Shown here in pieces: positions 1-11,429 of a stretch of 64,000 bases of DNA. A program made the translations under genes and the position numbers. The notes under the pieces are model-generated. The model searched no databases. It saw only the letters and a list, made by a program, of their open reading frames with translations, and was not told where the DNA came from. The DNA comes from Limnephilus marmoratus (Eukaryota > Arthropoda > Insecta > Trichoptera > Limnephilidae). The stretch covers positions 17,124,710 to 17,188,709 of the forward strand of contig OU862910.1 of assembly GCA_917880885.1 (NCBI GenBank), in the 5' to 3' direction. Within the stretch, counting starts at the first letter, position 1. Every line of letters starts with the position of its first letter.

Positions 1-1
1 A

Positions 2-211
2 CCATGCCTGTCAACTATTCCTGAAGAAGAAACTCTTTCGGAAAATCACGATATGCCGTACACTCCGGCATTAGCTGAGGAACTTCCGACTAGGTTTAAG
101 ATATCTAATGTTTGGCCCAAATTCCCACCGAGGACGTATGAACCAATTGAATCCAGAAAGGTGCATAACCGAGGCTCTTATGACGCCAGGAAACCACCCG
201 GTATAACATGA
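2..211 (+). CDS. 3' end of an unrecognised open frame (partial)
   Basis: Frame 2 is open from the window edge for 69 codons to TGA at 209-211. The product is proline- and charge-rich and ends in a basic stretch (PPRTYEPIESRK...KPPGIT). I do not recognise a family. It could be the last exon of a host gene or the end of a retroelement protein. The downstream 200 bp are AT-rich and run into a GGGGGCG motif just before the long poly(T). Only the tail is visible, so no function is offered. Confidence 0.35.
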   Translation, partial: PCLSTIPEEETLSENHDMPYTPALAEELPTRFKISNVWPKFPPRTYEPIESRKVHNRGSYDARKPPGIT

Positions 212-422
212 AAGCAGACAATATCATACCGATAATGAGACCATTGTATTATGTAACTGGCTAGATACATACGCCGTTAGGTTAGGTAATATTAAGTTGA
301 TAGGATAAGTTTATATATTTTTTATAGATAGTAGAATTGTGTTAGTTAAGTTTAATAATAGTTACTTAGTGCATTAATAATAATAATTACCGTTAATTTT
401 CGACAAAACACCCGGGGGCGAT

Positions 423-829
<407 letters not shown>

Positions 830-830
<1 letters not shown>

Positions 831-1275
831 GATTGCTGGTCGTTCCATATCTGATTTATTGACATTGAACATAGGAACGAGTCGTAAGTGAAACACCACA
901 AGAGATTGCAGGTCGTTCAATATCTGATTTATTGAACATCAAACATAAGAACGAGTCGTGAGTGAATCACCACAAGAGATTGCAGGTCGTTCCATATCTG
1001 ATTTATTGAACATTGAATATAGGAACGAGTCGTAAGTGAATCACCATAAGAGATTGCAGGTCGTTCCATATCTGATTTATTGAACATTGAACATAGGAAC
1101 GAGTCGTAAGTGAATCACCACAAGAAATTGCAGGTCTTTCCATATCTGATTTACTGAACATTGAATATAGGAACGAGCCGTAAGTGAATCACCACAAGAG
1201 ATTGCAGGTCGTTCCATATCTGATTTATTGAACATTGAATATAGGAACGAGTCGTAAGTGAATTACCACAGAGAT
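830..1275. repeat. 74-bp tandem repeat, about six copies
   Basis: The phrase CGTTCCATATCTGATTTATT recurs at 841, 914, 988, 1062, 1136 and 1210, so the period is 74 bp (73 for the first unit). Each unit also carries AGGAACGAGTCGTAAGTGAA. The period is not a multiple of three, so short frames over it have no coding meaning. Confidence 0.85.
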
Positions 1276-2149
1276 TAGTTATTATACTAGGTACTAGAGC
1301 ACCATCCACTGAAATCCAATAAGTATAACAGATATAGAACACCTGCCTGACATCACGTAGTGTTCTCTAGATTCATCGTCTTTTATAATAATATAATCAT
1401 AAAATAGACACCATTAAAGCAATGCAGTTCCTTACGCAATAATTCATTTAAACTAAGTGATAAACAAATACATATTAATATAAACAATCATTGGTAAATA
1501 ATAAATCCTAGATTAACTAAATTCGATTTCACAATAACCGACAAAACAGCATAGATAGATTACGTGTATAAAAAAATTATGGACACAATATTAGTCATAT
1601 TTAAAAATAATATTATGAATTAGAAAACATACAGCAATTTTTGTAAAATATATATTTGTTTAAGTCTATTTATGTAACGAGTGACAACTGATGATACCTG
1701 CATGAATATTTTTGCAAAAACATTGTGAACATCCCCATTTTGGAAATTTATTGGGCTATTCATTACATAATTATAATAATTTTGGAAAACCGAAGTCCTA
1801 CACTCATTTCCAAACCACCATGGCGAACCGTTGTTTTCCCCAGTAGGGCTAATCAACACCACACAGAGTTTGGCTCGTAAATGAATTGTGTTATTTTCGA
1901 TTACATTAGATATTACTTTTATAGTTTTTGATATTCCTATAGCCTATTGCTATAGCTTTTAAACTCTTGACATGGCCCAACTCAAGTATTTATTTTTATT
2001 TTTTATTGAATATTTTAAAAACAGTTACAATTTTGTCGCTGCTGTTATATAGACCTCACTAGGTATTATACCTTTTCTGAGGACTGCATATCACAATATT
2101 ATTGTTTACATTGTTTTTCTACGGTTGTTTGATCCTCAAACATAAAGTA
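1276..2149. other. AT-rich stretch, nothing recognised
   Basis: AT-rich sequence between the 74-bp and 27-bp tandem arrays. I see no coding potential, terminal repeats or RNA gene. An 80-codon - strand frame at 1620-1862 resembles no family I know. Confidence 0.4.
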
Positions 2150-2522
2150 AATAATGGTTAGAACTAATATAACGTGAATAAAGAGTAGATCTAATATAAA
2201 GCAAATAAAGAGAAGATCTAATATAAAGTAAATAAAGATTAGATCTAATATAAAGTGAAAAAAAGTATATCTAATATAACGTAAATAAAGAGTAGATATA
2301 ATATTAAACAAATAAATAGTATTTTCGTTATTACGGCATAACACCCCAAAAACAAATAACGAAAATGCTTTTGGCCGTGAAAATCTTAAAACTTATTTAA
2401 ATAAATAGTAGATCTAATATAAAAAAGTAAACAAAGAGTAGATCTAATATAAAGTGAATAAAGAGTAGATCTAATATAAAGTGAATAAAGAGTAGATCTA
2501 ATATAAAGTAATAAAGATTATA

Positions 2523-2778
2523 TCTTACTAATATTATAAACGCGAAAGTTTGTATGAATGTAGGTGTGTTTGTTACTCTTTCACGCAAAAACTACTAATA
2601 GGATTTTATTGAAACTTTACAATAACATAGCTCCTACATCAAAATAACATATATGCTATAATTTATAATGCTAGTTAGGAAGAGGACGCGGGAGGGGAAC
2701 GGGGAAGCACGGGAAAGGTGATTCAGGGAGAAACAATGTATTTCTTTGAATATAGCATTGCTATACCAGCTGGTCTAA
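2523..2778 (+). mobile_element. Non-autonomous Helitron inserted in the 27-bp satellite
   Basis: Starts with TC (TCTTACTAATATTATAAA), the usual 5' phrase of short arthropod Helitrons. It ends in CTAA (2775-2778), preceded by a perfect hairpin TATAGC-att-GCTATA at 2751-2765. That is the expected layout: hairpin about 10 nt before CTRR. It sits between A2522 and T2779 with no target duplication, as Helitrons do. There are no proteins, so it must rely on a Rep/helicase elsewhere. Confidence 0.75.
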
Positions 2779-2958
2779 TATAAAGTAAGCAAAGGGCAGA
2801 TCTAATATAAAGTGAATAAAGAGTTGATCTAATATAAATTAATAAAGATTATACCAATCTAATAATAAAGTAAATAAAGAGTAGGTCTAATATAAATAAA
2901 AAAGTAATAAAGATTATGACTAATATGAAGTAAATAAAGATCAGATCTTATATATACT

Positions 2959-3051
2959 TTTTTACATTGGCTTCACAAAGAAGGCTCCGAGGAAAATAAT
3001 TTCCCACAGGGCCAATGTCATCTTTTGGAATGCTGTGTGGAGGGTCTTTTT
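2959..3051 (+). repeat. Dispersed repeat shared with 57081-57181
   Basis: About 90 bp containing GGAAAATAATTTCCC, ATGTCATCTTT and ATGCTGTGTGGAGGGT. The same phrases occur in the same order and orientation at 57081-57181. The family is unknown; here it interrupts the minisatellite. Confidence 0.6.
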
Positions 3052-3110
3052 ATATAAAGTAAATAAAGAGTAGATTTAGTACAAAGTAAATAAACAATAG
3101 ATTTTAGAGT

Positions 3111-3827
3111 GTTGCTTGCATTTAATGTGTTGTATTGATGGTTCGTGTATAAATGTTATTCTTAATTTTTCATTTGGTTTACTTGATCGTGCTATGTCTT
3201 CCTCCTACGTCCCCTGCTTCTCTTACCTTGTAAATAATAATGTTTTATTGTTTTGATAATAATTAAATCATAATGGGATGTAAAACTTTCAAATGTAAAA
3301 TATTATTGAAAAAATACAATCAAAGCCTATTATAATAACGACGTAATATGTTTATGTCAATATGCGATCTTTATCGCAATACTGAATACCAATTCTTAAT
3401 TACCTACCTACTTACGCAACGCTGAAAATAGTGAAAATTGACACAAATGTTAAAGAATTTTAAGCCCACGAGTACCTACATACAGCAGACAACATATACA
3501 ACACTGTAATAATTTATTAAATTAATATCGAACTATTGTAGTTATTCATCGACCAACAATAGGTAATAGTTTAAGGTGATACTTAAAAGAATTCATAATC
3601 TACTCTTTCATAGATGGCGCTAGTTTAATTATTATAGGTTAACCACTGGGGCGCTTTTTGCCACACTATAGTATCTACTATTTAAAATACCTCGGATTGC
3701 TTTGTTGCCAATTTTGGCAAATTTTCCCTTATTTGTAAGTAATTAAGTAGAAGTTTGCGATTTTTTTAATAAATCCTACGAATACATGATAATTGAAAAA
3801 AGATAGGCGAATTATTAGACGTACAAA
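3111..3827. other. AT-rich stretch with one CTCF-like core
   Basis: No gene or element ends are seen. ATAGATGGCGCTAG at about 3612-3625 matches the AGATGGCGC core known for insect CTCF sites, but a short core alone is weak evidence. Confidence 0.3.
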
Positions 3828-5298
3828 CTGATTTTTTTTATTTTTTTTTTTTATTTTTTTATTTAATGAAAAGATACATGATTTTTGAAATTCTACGCCA
3901 ATGAAGAGTACTAGCTCTTGAGCTTGGCGTAGGAGTTATTTTACAGCTAGTTCATTTTTATAACATACATTTTACTTACATTTTCCAATAAATATAAACT
4001 ATATATAAATATAATATATAAACTACTATTTTTCACTTTTATAACATACATTTTACTTAGTATATACAATAAATATAAACTATGTTGTGATGTTAATTTT
4101 TGATATGCTAGGAATTGAAGTTATAACATTTTGATTGGTGTTGTTATGGTTGTTGATTTTTTTTAAAGATTAATTTGACCTTTTTCTTGAATGTTACGAA
4201 ATCTGTTATTTTTTTAATTTCTTCGGGAAGATTATTAAAATATTTTATGCCTTTGTAAATATAATTGTTGTGCATTTGTTGTGTTGAAAATAGGGGAATT
4301 TGGAAGTTAAATTTATGCCTTAATGATGAGTTGAGTTTAAATTTTTTAGTTACATTTTCTTTGAATATTTGTAGTATTGAATCTTTTTTGTAGAGGTCTT
4401 CAATTTTTGGTACTTCGAAAATTTTGAACAATGATGCTGAAGGGAATGTTGGTGGTTTTTTTAAAATTACTTTAATAATTAGTTTTTGTACCACTTTTAC
4501 AGGACTTATAATTTTTTCATATGCACCTCCCCATCCAATGATTCCATACTGAATTAGTGATTGGACTAGTGCATAATAGACTTTTTTTAGATTGTTTAAT
4601 TTGAGAATATTTCTTAATCTAATGAATATATAGATACATTTCCTAATGCGTTTAACAAGTTCACATATGTGTCTGTTCCATTTCATATGTTGGTCTACAA
4701 TTACACCCAGGTACTTTATTTCAGTTGCATGGTTTAATATGGTACATGAATTATTACAGACATCTTTGTTACATTTTGTGTTGTGTATAGTTATATTAAT
4801 GTTGGGATAAGTTTTGGATTTATTTATTGAGAAAGGGATATAAACTGTTTTTTTTGCATTGATTGTAAGAAGGTTTGTATCGAACCAGGTTTTTAGGATA
4901 TGGATGTCATTATTTGCATTTTCGTTTACAATTTTCCAGTCACTACCCTTAATTATGATAATCGTGTCGTCCGCATAAGATATAATGGTTCCACTGAGGT
5001 TTTGTTTAAAAATATCGTTTACGTACATGATAAAAAGTAATGGTCCCAAAACAGTGCCTTGCGGTATCCCAAAATCACTTGTGAGTGGTAGACTTGGTGT
5101 GTGATTAATTTTTACAATTTGTGTTCTTTTGTGAAGATAACTTTTTAGCCAATGTAGTGCTCTGTCATTAAAACCCACAACCTTTAATTTTTGTATTAAT
5201 TTGACATGTGATATACTGTCGAAAGCTTTTTGGAGATCTACAAAAATACCAACACATTTTAATGATTTGTCTAAAGCGTCTTGTATATAACTATACCT
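3828..5298 (-). mobile_element. 5'-truncated LINE with reverse transcriptase and 3' hairpin
   Basis: Read on the - strand, a reverse-transcriptase frame is open from about 5295 to 4144. It begins inside the palm (FVDLQKAFDS, then IPQGTVLGPLLF, then the catalytic YADD near 4966-4979), followed by the thumb (KYLGVIVD, GIIGWGG). The endonuclease and N-terminal RT are missing, which is typical 5' truncation. The 3' UTR contains a stem-loop at 3893-3932 and ends in an A-rich tail (T-rich on +) near 3828-3860. The protein belongs to the same group as the LINEs at 35.7, 41-44 and 44.6 kb. I place it in the Jockey-like assemblage without fixing the clade. It is not functional. Confidence 0.85.
3893..3932 (-). 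other. LINE 3'-UTR stem-loop
   Basis: CTACGCCAA (3893-3901) pairs with TTGGCGTAG (3924-3932), and AAGAG/CTCTT pairs inside it. It lies just upstream of the A-rich tail, where the element's RT would recognise its RNA. Confidence 0.6.
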
Positions 5299-6260
5299 TT
5301 AGGTATTTTAATGTCAAAAATTCACGGAACTGAACAAATGGATACCTAGCTTAGGAGTTGGCGGTAGACACAAGGAGCTTAAACTAGCGGCGAACACAAG
5401 GAGCGGCGAACGCAAAGCGGGACCGCAATAAAAATTGGAAAGCCAGGATATTGTCGGCAGGGACAAACAAAATAGTAAAATAAAACCCAATATCACCGAA
5501 CCGAGCGAAGGGCCATAAACCTTTTCGTTTAACACTCGATGCCGCCCGCCGCCGCCGATGGAAATGATTCCGAAGATGTACGCCAGGGATTAAAAAATTT
5601 CACCACGATAGTCAGTCACCATTTACCCGGCTAGGGGGTAGTACTCCACTCCGCCAACGGAGTGTCCCGCGATTTGCAACCCGGCCAGGGCTTGCAAACG
5701 CTCTCCGAACTACACGCGACCCCCGCGCAATTTCCCGACCAGGGAAATTAAGACACGCTCGCGGATTTCAACCAGGAACCGCCGATACATTCGCGAACTT
5801 CCGCCAGGAAGTTCAACCAAGTGACCGCGAAAATTAATTTGTGCAAATTCCACTTTGCTCAGATTTTCACTACAAAGACTCTCGCAACTTCCTACCTGTG
5901 CAATAACAAGTGAAAAAATAGATAACCAAGTTTTAAGTGCCCAGTGACTGTGTGCGTACGTGAAGACTCCATCATCAGCAACCAAAGGGAAGTGACTGAA
6001 CATTTTAATTATTTTTAACCACCGAAGTGATTAGACTCTGCACAAAGACTTTACCGTAGAATTAAGCAAACAGACTTTCTAATTTTAAGACTAATTAATT
6101 AAGTAGTTTTAAGACTAACACTAGGTTAATAATTAACACCTGCCTTTTGTGTCCTAATAGAATAAATGTATCGTTTCTTAAATCAGTAGCTTTTTTAATT
6201 TGTTCCTCCTTAATTTTAAGATTATAGTTTTAATTTGACCCCGCCATAAGGCGCGGGTGT
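5299..6260 (+). mobile_element. GC-rich retroelement-like fragment (possible LTR/leader)
   Basis: A short frame (about 5323-5430) encodes a basic peptide ending in TAA (...GERKAGPQ). Next comes CpG-rich DNA with many CCAGG/CCCGG phrases (5540-5830), then AT-rich DNA with AATAAA near 6161. The composition differs sharply from its flanks and resembles an LTR plus leader. No terminal repeat or target duplication was found, so this remains a guess. Confidence 0.3.
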
Positions 6261-6879
6261 ATCAGTATAGCAACACTTTGGTAAGTAGGTACTGCAAAAA
6301 ATTTCGATCACTGATTTTCATACTTGGCAATAATTTCTTTGTTGTTTACTAGCAACATTAATATTATTCCTGTTTTCCACGAATTTCAAATAGTGCACAT
6401 TTCGTAACACGTTATATTTAATGTACCTCTATGATTTATAATAATGGGATGATTTGTATACGCCGTGTTCGTGAAAAATCACCTCAAGGTCGCTGTATGT
6501 AAAAATAATGTCCCGCTGTCTAACCGACATGTAGGTTGTAGGTACAGGAATTGTATTAATTCATGAATTATTATTGAATAAAGTTATCTTACTACAAAAA
6601 ATTGTTTAATTTAATTACAAACTAAGAGATACCGATGTTAATTTCATTAATGCTCATATCGAATAAAATAAATATATTCTTTCATTTGAAGCAGTTATTT
6701 TGTTATACGTCAAATATCTTTAAAACACATTAGGCCAATTACATCATGTTACTTGTAGATTTTAGTAAAGTCAAATAGAATATTGTACTGCCTCGAAGAA
6801 GCTACGGTTATAGCGAAACCTGGGTCCTAGCACACTGAAATCGTTATCTTACAATATCGAATCGACAAGGCATAACAAC
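6261..6879. other. AT-rich stretch with a diverged dispersed hairpin
   Basis: No gene. At 6460-6495 the phrase GTGAAAAATCACCTCAAGG is shared with 53443-53458, part of a dispersed 3'-end-like repeat. Nothing else is recognised. Confidence 0.35.
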
Positions 6880-7382
6880 CAGTGTTACCGAAGCTCCCGA
6901 TTTTTCGGGAGATCTCCCGATTTTTCACTTCATCTCCCGATCTACCGGAATGCATCAAAATCTCCCGATTTTTTGAAGTTCTCATCGATTTATCGTTTCT
7001 TGTTAATTCTTTGTGTATGGTCCGCTCATCAGGCAAATAATTGTCTATGGCTAAAAAAAATATTCCCCGGATTCGGGTTTTGACCAGAATAATTACAAAA
7101 TACTGTAATCTAAGCATATCTCTGTTAAAGACCCATACAAACCGATCATTTATGAATAATGAGCTGGAAATTATAATTTATTACGTAACGGAGGGGTGTC
7201 AAACTGGATTTTCTCAAGGGCCATTTAGAAGAATTTGCGTGTGTAAGCGGGCCAGACTCAAAATTAAAACCCATGCTCAATTGTTAAAATATTTATTTAG
7301 TTACAAATGTACCTAGTTATTATAAATTTTCATTAAAGTTAAAAAGGAGGGTAAAATGGTAAATTATCTTGAGCCGGACACC

Positions 7383-8930
7383 CAGTACCGGATTATCCCT
7401 AAGGCAAAGTAGGCAACTGCCTAGGGGCCCCGAATCGGCTAGGGGCCCCGGCGTCCCGTGAAAAAATGACTTGCTTCAATTAGTGAGCAACGAAATTTCG
7501 GAAAAAGTCAGCTTTCAAGATGTTTTAAGTTTTTTTTTTTATATTAAGAACGTTTACAGGTTAATAACATTAGGTACACGCATTAAAGAAAACAACGAAT
7601 TATAATAATTAGTTTATAACCCAATAAATAACTAATGTTCAAATCACGCACAAATAATAAATTAAAATTCTATAATTAAAACAAATATATAAACATAGTT
7701 GTATTTTACTTTTTTTCCTTCTATTTGTTGCAACTTTACTTAGTATCTGAACTGATTGAAGGTGCCGTGTGTGATTTATATTGGAATTAGTTTTGTTTTT
7801 ATTTCTAATTATATGTTTAATATATAAACCTTTTACAAGCTTCAGTGTGCACTACCTATCTGCTTGCTAATATTCTTTGGGAAATGTTGTCTGGAAGAGA
7901 TCACTTTAGTGACAAGACGACTCATTGTAATGTTTTTTTTTTTAATAATATATATTTTTGTTTCTATGTATGTGTCCTTTTATGTGCAATGTGCAATAAA
8001 GGGTTATTGTATTTTATTGTATTGTATTCATTTGTTTATTGAATGGGGTGATGGCATATCTTTCGTAATGGTAAAAGAACAGATTAATTATGAATAAAAT
8101 TACGTTTTGGTAGAAATTTTTTTTTTTTGCAAGATAGATTAGGGTAAAGTGCAGTGGCGGACTAAGCCCGTCAGAAGCCCGGGGCGGCAAAGTTGAATGA
8201 ACCCCCCCCCCTTCCCTTACTGAAGTAGATGTAATTTTACAAGTTTTTTATTCAGTTCACACGGGCCTCTGACTCTGGGGGGCCTCCAAACGCCTCCATG
8301 TTCCCTTGATCAAATCCTAAATAAGGCTTTAAGGACACTGCAAAAAAATTGTTATTTTTAATTCATTTTCTGAAAGATGCATTTGCTCTCACTATTTGAG
8401 GAAATTGGTAAAATTGATGAAGACCTATATGAAACCGTTTTAAACAGTTTGTGTGTTGAAATATCCTCAGCAAAACTTTGTAAGCGTTTTTCTCGAAACT
8501 ACGTTTTTCAACCTGGTTGACAACATATTAGAAAAACTATGTATCAGATTTGCATGCACCAAGTCTTAAACAGTTAGAAAATACAGTCACTGTGGCACCA
8601 CTTCCGGATTTTTTTTATGAAGGTCTATTTTTTTAATGAACAATGAAAATATACTTGAATCGAGCATGAGGGCCGGTCGCCCGAAATTTGAAGATGTACC
8701 TTCGCTAGTTTTGCTCCGATTTACTTGAAATTTTGACGCAATACAGACATGTTTTACATAAAAAAAAGGTTTTAAAACCTTACCCCCCCCCTTAAAGCCT
8801 TGTTAAGGATTTGATTAAAGGACAAGAAGGCGTTTGGAGGCCCTTCAACCCCCCCCCCCCCCCGTTAGTCCGCCATTGGTAAAGGGGCCCCGAGACGTGC
8901 ACTGCCTAGGGGCCCCGACATCCGGCCCTG
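7383..8930. mobile_element. Non-autonomous hAT element with 8-bp target duplication
   Basis: Ends CAGTACCGGATTATC and GACATCCGGCCCTG form an imperfect inverted repeat (CAGKRCCGGAT). It is flanked by identical 8-bp duplications CGGACACC (7375-7382 and 8931-8938), diagnostic of hAT. CTAGGGGCCCCG motifs repeat just inside both ends. No transposase is visible. A second hAT-type element is nested at 8152-8878. Confidence 0.85.
8152..8878. mobile_element. hAT-type element nested in another hAT
   Basis: Ends CAGTGGCGGACTAAG and CGTTAGTCCGCCATTG are near-perfect inverted repeats. The flanks are GTAAAGTG (8144-8151) and GTAAAGGG (8879-8886), a 7/8 target duplication. Subterminal poly-C tracts and a GCGTTTGGAGGC phrase with its inverted counterpart occur in both halves. 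No coding sequence is seen. Confidence 0.75.
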
Positions 8931-9235
8931 CGGACACCTGACTTCTCTTGTTTTTGATCAGCTCATTGAAGTCGGGTGTAATATTCGTGGTAGCTATAAA
9001 GCTATTTTAAGAATCAATTGGAGATGTTCATCCGTAAACCTTGAGCGATGTGGTTCTTATTTTTTTTTCAAAACGGAAAACATCCGCTCGCTTAAATAGG
9101 TACTACCGAACATACACAGGATAAGTGCTGAATGCTTTCTTATATATTTGGATATATATTAACAACATATTTAAAGCAATTTTTTAGGTTAACATTTTGT
9201 CAAGGATTACACTTCAAATTTCTTTTAAAAAAGGT

Positions 9236-9660
9236 TTTTCTCCACTGTGAGACGGCTTGCGGACTTCTAAATGTTCCTTTTGAGAACATGAACAGTTGCA
9301 GTCAAAATATGAAAAAGTTTTATTTCCACTTTGAGACGGCTCGTTGACTTTTAAATGTTCCTTTTGAGAACATGAATAGTTGCAGTCGGAACGTGAGTAT
9401 GGTTTTTCTCCACCATGAGTTCACTTGTGAGTTTTTAAAGTCTCCTTTTTAGCACATAAATAATTGCAATCGGAACATAAAAAAGGTTTTTCTCCACTGC
9501 GAGACGGCTTGTGGATTTTAAATTGTCACTTTCGAGGACATGAATAGTTGCAGTCGGAACATGTAAAAGGTTTTCACCACTGTGAGACGGCTTGTGGACT
9601 TTTAAATGTTCCTTTTGAGAAAATGAATAGTTGCAGTCGGAACATGAAAATGTTTAATGG
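9236..9660 (-). pseudogene. Fossil C2H2 zinc-finger repeats (cluster 1)
   Basis: Five degenerate units of about 84 bp, each reading on the - strand as a C2H2 finger plus HSGEKPFSC-type linker (for example CNYSCSQK, GEKP). Stops and indels break every frame. The units belong to the same family as those at 14.6-16.0 and 21.6-23.2 kb. They look like remnants of a dispersed zinc-finger repeat family and not a functional gene. Confidence 0.65.
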
Positions 9661-10883
9661 TTAAATTTTAATCTAATATAACTCCTATAGTATTGCATAA
9701 CAGTAATGATTTCCATACTATAACAATTTTAGTATGGTCCATGCACTTTCTTATTGTTTTTGATGATTAAACTGAGATATTATTAGGTATTTCAATAAAG
9801 GATTACTAAACAGTGTACCGTTATCAAGCATCTGTCGCCAGGTGAGAGGTGTTTTGAAAAAGCCCATAAGGTGGTTTATTGGTTCCTAAATAAAATGAAA
9901 ATTATTACTTATTGATTAAAAGATTTTATATGAATGTCGTTCACTTTTAGATGAGTAAGTATTGCACTTAGAAAGTGGGTATTTAGATTAATTTTGGCGT
10001 CTCGTTAAGTGACGGGTGACAGTTCAAGGTCGAAGTTTCACAAAAATTTGTGCTGAGTTGCCAGACGTAAAATAATTCCCGTTTAACGTTAGGGAAAATT
10101 GCGTTATTCGAAGGGCAACATCCACAATAATTATATTGACGGCGCTGCTTGTGGGTTTTTTTTTTTGTTGGTTTGGCTTCGGAATAATAAAAGGGATTCG
10201 GATTATTGACAAGGGAAAAATTTCATTAAAATAATTCTAGTCATCTATCGATTTCTTCAAAATTCTCCTGTTTTCTCCCGATTTTTAGGCGAAAATTCTT
10301 CCGATTTTGAAGTTTTGGGTTCGGCAACACTGATTAGTTCATTTATGGTCATTGGACGGAACGGGCGATCGAGTATTTATGTTAGCGAGTTATTGACTGA
10401 CATTAAAGTGTGACATTGATAACGATTATCGATATTTGCGTATTTAACAACAGAAAACTTAATATTGTCGTAAGTTTTGACTGTAAACATGATAATCGTT
10501 CATTTGAAGGAGAGGATTACTGTCAAAGAAGAACCGGAATCACGCTCCTGCAAAACATCCCAGTACCTCCGAAATGATTCGAAAATATTCAGTAATTTGG
10601 TCAACACCGTGTGTTTGACGGTATTCTGACGAATTTCCCTGTGGCCTGTGGTTTTAGCGGAAATGTAAATACTGCTCAAACAGGCAAACTCAACCAAACC
10701 AGATCAAACCAGATGCAAAGCAGCACAAAGTAGTTTCTGATTCACCCTAAAGTGTCCATATTTGTCTCGATTGTCATGTTTCGGTGATGGCATATATTTA
10801 GAAAATCTGAATTCGTCGGTACGGTTTCATTAAAAATAATAAGTACCTACTTAACTAGAAATTTGCAAAGTTTAGACTTTTAA
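9661..10883. other. Upstream region of the two-TM gene
   Basis: The right part of the composite element ends at 10332. From 10333 to 10883 is AT-rich sequence that should hold the promoter and 5' UTR of the gene starting at 10884. I see no convincing TATA box. An in-frame TAA at 10881-10883 directly precedes the ATG. Confidence 0.35.
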
Positions 10884-11228
10884 ATGGCCACTGTATTCGA
10901 CAGACCTTTCAATCGTCCACAACTGTACCCTCTTCGGCAAAGAGAAATTGACTTTGACAGAAACCAGAGGTTCGGAATACGCGACTCGTGCGACTTTACG
11001 AGCTATTCATATTTATTGCTTTCCATTGTGTTATTTTCAGTGGGGACAGTGATAACAGTGCTAGCCCTCGGTAATGATAATGGATATATTTTTAACAATT
11101 TGCGCTACATGTGGCTGGCGGGGCTGATATTCATCTGCTCTGGTTTGATGGTTGCGGTCAATAGCATGCTTTACCTGCGGCGGAAAAGTGTCAAACTAAC
11201 GCTCCTACACCAGCGAGCTATTTTTGTA
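10884..11228 (+). CDS. Two-TM PPxY protein, exon 1
   Basis: Codes for residues 1-115 of a 212-residue protein completed by 19583-19876. The start ATG follows an in-frame TAA. The N-terminus is polar and arginine-rich. Hydrophobic segments lie at about residues 42-63 (SYLLLSIVLFSVG...) and 74-98 (YMWLAGLIFICSG...), followed by a basic RRKSVK stop-transfer. Both termini are therefore predicted to lie in the cytosol. The exon ends at a consensus donor GTAAGT (11229-11234) in phase 0; reading through would add only 28 unrelated codons. The C-terminal exon supplies PPxY motifs, so the protein could be a membrane adaptor for WW-domain proteins such as Nedd4-type ligases. That is inference. I cannot name the family. 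Confidence 0.8.
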
Positions 11229-11384
11229 GTAAGTTGTTTATTTGTTGATCGATCTTGTCGTGTTGTTTGCAAAAACATCTTTCTATTTTTATTACAATAT
11301 CGCGAGAATTATTGAGGGAAACATAAAATTGTGTATTGTTTGTTGACATTTGCCAGAGATTTAATTAAAATGATGATTTCATGT

Positions 11385-11429
11385 TTTGACCGTGGTTGAG
11401 TTTGAGTGGGCGTAGCGCTTGGGTTTGGG
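11385..11429 (+). repeat. 5' part of a tRNA-derived SINE split by an insertion
   Basis: The A-box-like GGGCGTAGCGCTTGG (about 11409-11423) is separated from the B-box-like GTTCGATTCC (about 16366-16375) by the 11430-16332 element. If that element is excised at its GGTTTGGG duplication, the two boxes fall about 50 bp apart, the normal tRNA spacing. Confidence 0.45.

Larger units (their letters stand above)
2150..3110. repeat. 27-bp minisatellite (AGATCTAATATAAAGTGAATAAAGAGT type), interrupted
   Basis: AGATCTAATATAAAG recurs with a spacing of 27 bp (for example 2467 to 2494). Because 27 is a multiple of three, the - strand reads as a nine-residue periodic hydrophobic string (FILDLLFIH), which is a by-product of the repeat. 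The array is split by a Helitron-like insert (2523-2778) and by a dispersed repeat near 2959-3051. Confidence 0.8.
6880..10332. mobile_element. Old hAT-like composite with CAGTGTTRCCGAA ends
   Basis: Left end CAGTGTTACCGAAG at 6880 and right end CGGCAACACTG at 10332 form an imperfect terminal inverted repeat. Both are followed inward by repeated TCTCCCGATTTTT motifs. The left subterminal block recurs inverted at about 16000-16076, and a 10015-10140 segment recurs inverted at 14267-14370, so this is a family. The flanking 8-mers do not match, so the two ends may come from different insertions. A hAT (7383-8930) and zinc-finger debris lie inside. Confidence 0.4.

Noticed and set aside
2099..2588. 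Two hydrophobic frames with FILDLLFIH repeats
   Set aside because: Pure by-product of a 27-bp minisatellite whose period is a multiple of three.
11229..11315. Unspliced 143-residue version of the two-TM protein
   Set aside because: GTAAGT at 11229 is a consensus donor and the phase matches a good acceptor at 19582; the read-through tail is low-complexity.
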